This document shows, in pieces, positions 5,556-9,498 of a DNA stretch of 9,498 nt. The DNA comes from Bordetella parapertussis (GTDB lineage Bacteria; Pseudomonadota; Gammaproteobacteria; Burkholderiales; Burkholderiaceae_B): contig CAMEAW010000107.1 of assembly GCA_945911685.1 (NCBI GenBank), positions 1 through 9,498 of the forward strand, given 5' to 3'. Under the pieces are notes generated by a model, which was not told where the DNA came from, made no database searches, and saw only the letters and a list, made by a program, of their open reading frames with translations. How positions within the stretch are numbered: the stretch's first letter is position 1; each line of letters begins with the position of its first letter. Position numbers and translations under genes: made by a program.

Positions 5556-7160
5556 ATGGCAGATGTAGAGACCTTTGATTTTATTATCGTGGGTGCAGGT
5601 TCGGCTGGCTGCGTGTTAGCAAATCGCTTGTCTAAAAACCCAAGTACTAAAGTCTTATTACTCGAGGCTGGTCCTGAAGATCGAAACCCATGGTTAAAAA
5701 TCCCGGCGGGCGTGGCGCGTGTGGTGACAGACCCTATCGTCTCTTGGGGTTATCAGTCTGAACCAGAGCCTGGTCTAAATAATCGTCAGATTATTTGGCC
5801 TCGCGGTAAGACACTCGGTGGTAGCAGTTCAATCAACGGGCACGTCTATATGCGTGGCACGCCTGCTGACTACGACGGTTGGCGCGATGCCGGCAATATC
5901 GGCTGGGGCTGGAGCGATGTCCTGCCCCACTTCAAAAGCACTGAAAAGCATTTTCTAGGTGAAACGCAGTTGCATGGTGCAGCGGGTGAGTTGGTTGTTT
6001 CGCCTTTACATGAGCCTCATGTGGCTTCTTCGGCGTTTGTACAAGCCGCGATCAATGCTGGTGTACCGCACAATTTAGATTTTAATGGTGCAGTACAAGA
6101 GGGCGTAGGCTTTGTGCAGTTGATGATTGATCGTGGGGTGCGTGCCTCGACCGCACGAGTGTTTTTAAAACCCATTCGCTCGCGATCAAATTTAAAAGTG
6201 CAAGTGCAAGCGATGACCGAGAGAATTCTCTTTCAGGATAAGCAAGCAGTAGGAGTCAAATATACCGTCAATGGTGTGAGTCATACTGCCCATGCCAAAG
6301 AAATCATCCTAAGCGCTGGCGTCATTAATTCTCCTCAGTTGTTGATGCTATCAGGTGTGGGTGATGCAAAGAACTTGCACGCGCTTGGAATCCCTGTGGT
6401 GCATGATCTACCTGGCGTTGGAATGAATCTACAGGATCATGTGTACGTGCACTACCTGGCGAGTGTCGATCCCGAGTACTCGATTAATAAAAAAATCGCG
6501 AGCCCGATCAGAATGATTCCCGACGTGCTGAGGTATCTATTCACACGTCGTGGTTTATTAAATTCAGCAGCGGCGCAGGTTGCACTGTTTGCCCGCTCGG
6601 GTGCAAACAATGACAAAGTTGATCTGCAGATACAGATGAGGCCGTTCAGTATGTATTCGTCGGCCGGAATGTTTAAGGCCGATCAAGCCCCGGCGGTGAC
6701 GGCGTCTTGTGGGGTGTTGCAGCCCTTTTCTGTTGGTTCGATTTCGTTGCGCTCTGCAAATCCTTATGAGGCGCCACGTATGCAGGCAAACTATTTGACC
6801 GACCCGCGTGACGTGACTCCCTTGCTGGTGGGCTTGCGTTTAATTCGAAAGATTTTTTCACAAAGCCCTTTTGCTCAACACAATCGAGGCGAATTGATGC
6901 CGGGTTCGCAATATGTGTCTGATGAGCAGTTAATTGACTATATTCGCGCGCAGGCGCAATCGATGTATCACCCAGTCGGGACATGCAAGATGGGAGTAGA
7001 CGCTCAAGCGGTGGTCGACCCTCAGTTGCGGGTGAGGGGCATCGGTGGCTTAAGAGTGGTTGATGCGGCGATCATGCCAAACGTTACTTCAGGCAATACG
7101 AATGCGCCTGTCATTATGATTGCCGAAAAAGCTTCTCAGTTGATTCGGTCCGGTGTGTAG
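5556..7160 (+). CDS. GMC family FAD-dependent oxidoreductase (alcohol/choline dehydrogenase type)
   Basis: This FAD enzyme of the glucose-methanol-choline family oxidises a primary or secondary alcohol, passing electrons to an acceptor. It has 534 residues, the normal size. The dinucleotide motif GAGSAG is at 13-18, followed by the acidic ribose-binding region LLLEAGP (34-40). The first GMC signature includes GGSSSINGHVYMRG (88-101), and the second includes SAGVINSPQLLMLSG (253-267). The catalytic pair is H472 (YHPVGTCKMG) and N516 (GNTNAPV), separated by 44 residues as in choline oxidase. There is no signal peptide, so it is probably cytoplasmic. The ATG at 5556 has a modest GGA site eight bases upstream. 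The 17-base gap from the SDR gene implies one transcript. Substrate is unknown. Choline or a betaine precursor is possible but not favoured, since no betaine aldehyde dehydrogenase is adjacent. Confidence 0.93.
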   Translation: MADVETFDFIIVGAGSAGCVLANRLSKNPSTKVLLLEAGPEDRNPWLKIPAGVARVVTDPIVSWGYQSEPEPGLNNRQIIWPRGKTLGGSSSINGHVYMRGTPADYDGWRDAGNIGWGWSDVLPHFKSTEKHFLGETQLHGAAGELVVSPLHEPHVASSAFVQAAINAGVPHNLDFNGAVQEGVGFVQLMIDRGVRASTARVFLKPIRSRSNLKVQVQAMTERILFQDKQAVGVKYTVNGVSHTAHAKEIILSAGVINSPQLLMLSGVGDAKNLHALGIPVVHDLPGVGMNLQDHVYVHYLASVDPEYSINKKIASPIRMIPDVLRYLFTRRGLLNSAAAQVALFARSGANNDKVDLQIQMRPFSMYSSAGMFKADQAPAVTASCGVLQPFSVGSISLRSANPYEAPRMQANYLTDPRDVTPLLVGLRLIRKIFSQSPFAQHNRGELMPGSQYVSDEQLIDYIRAQAQSMYHPVGTCKMGVDAQAVVDPQLRVRGIGGLRVVDAAIMPNVTSGNTNAPVIMIAEKASQLIRSGV

Positions 7161-7190
7161 GCTTTAAAAATCATCACTATTTTGTAGTCA

Positions 7191-7223
7191 TGGCAATGCA
7201 ATTGTTTGAAATAAGCGTTGCCA
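7191..7223. repeat. Inverted repeat downstream of the GMC gene
   Basis: Arms TGGCAATGC (7191-7199) and GCGTTGCCA (7215-7223) pair over nine positions with one wobble and a 15-base AT-rich loop. There is no U-tract after it, so it is not a standard intrinsic terminator. It lies 31 bases after the GMC stop codon and may protect the mRNA end or serve as a binding site. Confidence 0.45.
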
Positions 7224-7273
7224 AGAGCTTGCCCCGTGCAGCGCGAGAATCGACCCTTTCAAGTCACTGAGGC

Positions 7274-7301
7274 TTTACAATCAAAGTGATTTCGACATAA
7301 T
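7274..7301 (+). promoter_or_regulatory. Candidate sigma70 promoter of the M20 hydrolase gene
   Basis: TTTACA (7274-7279) and CATAAT (7296-7301) each match their consensus hexamer at five of six bases, with a 16-base spacer. Transcription would begin near 7308, leaving a short leader of about 18 bases to the ATG at 7326. This is the best promoter match seen in the window. Confidence 0.5.
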
Positions 7302-7325
7302 TTTCTTCTTAAGCTAAAAACGCAC

Positions 7326-8624
7326 ATGCTTAAAAACCACGTACTCGACCTACACCTTCAAGCCAGCCAACTGTTCGATGACTTGCGTGCTGGCAGCGTT
7401 GATGTCGTTAATCGAGGTGTGACGCGTGACACCTACGGGCAGGGCGAGCAGTTTGGGCATGAGTTAGTCGAAAAGCACGCCCGTAGTCTTGGCTTAGAGA
7501 TCAGGCACGATCATATGCGCAACACCTACATGGTGTGGCCTGGTGTCGATCGTCAGGCACCTGCAATTGTGATTGGATCGCATCTTGATTCGGTCTTGGG
7601 CGGTGGTAACTTCGACGGCGCAGCAGGGGTGATGGCCGGCCTAATCGCTGTGCAGGCCATGCAGCGAGCCGAGCTGAAACTCAACTGCGATGTTGTGGTG
7701 ATGGGGATCCGGGCCGAAGAAAGTATCTGGTTTCAAGTGTCTTATGTAGGTAGTCGAGGCGCCTTAGGCACCTTGCCGGCAAGCGCCTTACAGCAGAGGC
7801 GTATCGATACCGGCCGCACACTTGAACAACACATGCGCGAGGCGGGTGCAGAGCCCGAGGCTGTCGCGAAAGGTGTTGCGTACCTCAGTCCAAAAAATGT
7901 GAAAGCGTTTTTAGAGTTGCATATCGAACAGGCGCCTAGCCTTGCCTTAACGGGTTATGCGTTGGCGATCGGCACCGGCGTACCTGGACACTTTAGATTT
8001 CCGCGAGTGAAGATCACTGGTGAGTACGGCCACGTTGGGCTTGGTCGGCGTTTTCGGCACGATGCGGCCTTAGCGGGTGCTGATTTGTCAGTGGGGCTTG
8101 ATGCGCTTTGGCAGCAATGGGAGGCGGAGGGCCGCTTAATGGCCTGCACCTTTGGCGAATTTCAAACAAATCCTGCGCGCCACGGTATGACCATCGTCCC
8201 GGGTGAGTTTCAATTTAGCTTGGATGTCAGAGCCTACGACGATGCAGATGTCGCTGAGTTAGAGCAGGCACTCATAGCGATGGTTGAGCAAATTGAAAAA
8301 AGACGTGGCGTGAAATTTGATTTTGGTGTTCGTGCTTCGTCTAAAGTCGCCAAAGCAGATCCCACAATCACTCAGCAATTGCGAGACTGTGCCAAGCGCT
8401 TAGACATGAAGGTCTGCGATTTGCCTAGCCCCGCTTCGCATGATTCTGCAGCGTTTTGCGCAGCCGGCATACCCTTTGGTTTTGTATTTATTCGCAATCC
8501 AAATGGCAGTCATCATCCCGACGAAGAGATGTCGATTGATGATTTTCTGCAAGGCACTGCCGTACTGACCGAATGGTTAGCCACGCATGGTGACACTAAT
8601 TCTTCAACTTGTAGCCAGTCTTAA
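7326..8624 (+). CDS. M20-family Zn-dependent amidohydrolase (N-carbamoylase / allantoate amidohydrolase type)
   Basis: This is a cytoplasmic metal-dependent hydrolase of the hydantoinase/carbamoylase subgroup, which cleaves N-carbamoyl amino acids, allantoate or similar ureides and amides. It has 432 residues, a normal length. Active-site residues are visible: H86 and D88 (GSHLDS), bridging D97 (GNFDG), E131-E132 (AEES), H199 (ELHIEQ) and the last His in GSHHPDE (394-400). The dimerisation-domain motif, usually GxAxHAGTTPM, is [12 protein letters not shown] (232-243), so the substrate-binding His is kept (H236) but TTPM is lost. EESIWF replaces the common EEGSRF. This points to a divergent subgroup with unknown substrate. 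ATG 7326 is the first possible start after an in-frame TGA at 7287, but it has no clear Shine-Dalgarno sequence. It has its own promoter candidate, and its 3' end overlaps the convergent ABC permease gene. Confidence 0.92.
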   Translation: MLKNHVLDLHLQASQLFDDLRAGSVDVVNRGVTRDTYGQGEQFGHELVEKHARSLGLEIRHDHMRNTYMVWPGVDRQAPAIVIGSHLDSVLGGGNFDGAAGVMAGLIAVQAMQRAELKLNCDVVVMGIRAEESIWFQVSYVGSRGALGTLPASALQQRRIDTGRTLEQHMREAGAEPEAVAKGVAYLSPKNVKAFLELHIEQAPSLALTGYALAIGTGVPGHFRFPRVKITGEYGHVGLGRRFRHDAALAGADLSVGLDALWQQWEAEGRLMACTFGEFQTNPARHGMTIVPGEFQFSLDVRAYDDADVAELEQALIAMVEQIEKRRGVKFDFGVRASSKVAKADPTITQQLRDCAKRLDMKVCDLPSPASHDSAAFCAAGIPFGFVFIRNPNGSHHPDEEMSIDDFLQGTAVLTEWLATHGDTNSSTCSQS

Positions 8625-9363
8625 ATATCCAGGCAATCACTGCTACGCAAAGGGCTAAAAAAAACAGCATCATGGCCACGCTCAACCCAAAGCTCACGTC
8701 GCCCACATCATAAAAACTCCAGCGAAAGCCGCTAATCAGGTAAACGACGGGATTGAGCAGCGCGACGTTTTGCCAAAAGGGTGGCAGTAATTCAAGCGAG
8801 TAAAAACTACCCCCCAAAAAAGTTAAGGGTGTAATGATCAAGAGGGGCACCACTTGCAGCTTTTCAAAGCTATCGGCCCAGATGCCAATAATGAACCCCA
8901 GCAGGCTAAACGTAATCGAGGTGCCAAGCAAAAAAAACAGCATCCAAAACGGATGTGCGATGTGCAAGGGTACGAACAGTGTCGCGGTGGCCAAAATAAT
9001 CAAACCAAGAAAAATTGACTTTACGCTTGCCGCACCGACGTAGCTCAAAACGATTTCAAAGTGCGAGATTGGTGCCGAAAGCAATTCATAGATCGTGCCC
9101 GTAAACTTTGGAAAATAAATGCCGAACGACGCATTCGAAATACTTTGCGTCAGTAGCGACAGCATGATTAACCCAGGCACGATGAACGAGCCATAGCTCA
9201 CCCCGTCAATGTCAGTCATGCGCGAGCCGATCGCTGCGCCGAACACGACAAAGTACAGACAAGTTGAGATGACAGGCGCGATGACGCTTTGCATCAAGGT
9301 ACGTCGCGTTCGAGACAACTCAAAATTGACGATGGCGCGAATGGCGTAAATATTTAAGCTCAT
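8596..9363 (-). CDS. ABC-2 type transporter permease (YadH/DrrB-like)
   Basis: This inner-membrane permease of an ABC-2 exporter has 255 residues and six hydrophobic segments, at about 22-46, 57-78, 105-131, 140-163, 172-190 and 224-247. The blocks [15 protein letters not shown] (61-75), [18 protein letters not shown] (81-98) and [12 protein letters not shown] (204-215) are typical of the YadH-like branch. The start codon is at 9363. An in-frame TGA lies just upstream, so no longer start is possible. A GAGG at about ten bases is a modest ribosome site. The ATPase gene ends 37 bases upstream on the same strand, so the two form an operon and make a two-gene exporter. The cargo is unknown, since relatives are annotated for drugs, polysaccharides or lipids with little proof. 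Its last 29 bases overlap the convergent M20 gene. Confidence 0.94.
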   Translation of the reverse strand: MSLNIYAIRAIVNFELSRTRRTLMQSVIAPVISTCLYFVVFGAAIGSRMTDIDGVSYGSFIVPGLIMLSLLTQSISNASFGIYFPKFTGTIYELLSAPISHFEIVLSYVGAASVKSIFLGLIILATATLFVPLHIAHPFWMLFFLLGTSITFSLLGFIIGIWADSFEKLQVVPLLIITPLTFLGGSFYSLELLPPFWQNVALLNPVVYLISGFRWSFYDVGDVSFGLSVAMMLFFLALCVAVIAWIFKTGYKLKN

Positions 9364-9400
9364 GCGCGCTCAACCTCGTACCCACGACTATTATCTTTTA

Positions 9401-9498
9401 TCATTCAACGTTACTCGAGGTGAGGCTCACGAAAATATCCTCAAGAGAGCTTTCAGTCGTGCGCAAGTCTTTGAAATGGATATTGGCTTGACCTAGTT
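9401..9498 (-). CDS. ABC transporter ATP-binding protein, C-terminal 31 residues (cut by window edge)
   Basis: Reading the minus strand from the right edge, an open frame runs 31 residues to a TGA at 9401-9403. The segment DLRTTESSLEDIFVSLT matches the conserved tail of ABC-2 exporter ATPases, where the ESSLEDIF pattern is near-universal. The Walker and signature motifs would lie to the right of the window. It sits 37 bases before the permease gene on the same strand, the usual ATPase-then-permease order, so the pair should be co-transcribed. The fragment is too short to name a cargo. Confidence 0.85.
   Translation of the reverse strand, partial: LGQANIHFKDLRTTESSLEDIFVSLTSSNVE

Noticed and set aside
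6673..6984. A 103-codon minus-strand open frame
   Set aside because: It is antisense to the conserved C-terminal half of the GMC enzyme and has low-complexity composition typical of a shadow frame.
7191..7223. Intrinsic terminator after the GMC gene
   Set aside because: The stem is nine pairs with a 15-base loop, and no T-run follows it.
1..9498. Mobile element, CRISPR, defence or toxin-antitoxin system
   Set aside because: I found no transposase or integrase, no spaced direct repeats of CRISPR type, and every full gene fits a metabolic or transport family.

Overview
The window looks like a piece of a proteobacterial chromosome, most likely betaproteobacterial (Burkholderiales-type). This rests on gene style only: a tripartite TRAP carboxylate transporter beside an enolase-superfamily dehydratase, an SDR, a GMC oxidoreductase and a carbamoylase-type M20 hydrolase, at moderate GC content. 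No rRNA, tRNA or single-copy marker is present to fix the taxonomy.

Layout. Bases 1-1143 hold a D-tartrate dehydratase-like enzyme that lacks only about nine N-terminal residues at the left edge. A 364-base non-coding stretch (1144-1507) follows, with short tandem repeats, inverted repeats and a candidate promoter. Bases 1508-4668 carry a complete TRAP transporter in the order substrate-binding protein, small permease, large permease. A strong stem-loop with U-tracts sits between the first two genes and probably reduces permease expression relative to the binding protein. After an unusual array of eleven pentamers that begins at the large-permease stop codon, an SDR dehydrogenase (4768-5538) and a GMC flavoprotein oxidoreductase (5556-7160) follow, 17 bases apart. 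A 165-base gap with a good sigma70-like promoter precedes an M20 amidohydrolase (7326-8624). Convergent to it, on the minus strand, are an ABC-2 permease (8596-9363) and the C-terminus of its ATPase (9401 to the right edge). The two convergent coding regions overlap by 29 bases.

How the genes may work together. The five plus-strand genes from the TRAP transporter to the GMC enzyme, plus the upstream dehydratase, look like a catabolic island for an organic (hydroxy- or oxo-) acid. The binding protein captures the acid in the periplasm and the permease pair imports it with an ion gradient. Cytoplasmic enzymes then dehydrate it (enolase-type enzyme) and oxidise hydroxyl groups (SDR and GMC). The M20 hydrolase probably cleaves an amide, ureide or N-carbamoyl bond and may be a separate transcription unit. 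The ABC exporter is a different unit with no visible link to the catabolic genes. The substrate cannot be fixed from sequence alone, and no regulator gene is in the window. I see no mobile element, CRISPR array or defence system. The most unusual parts are non-coding: the pentamer arrays, the dctP-dctQ hairpin whose loop resembles an anti-Shine-Dalgarno sequence, and the structured leader upstream of dctP.
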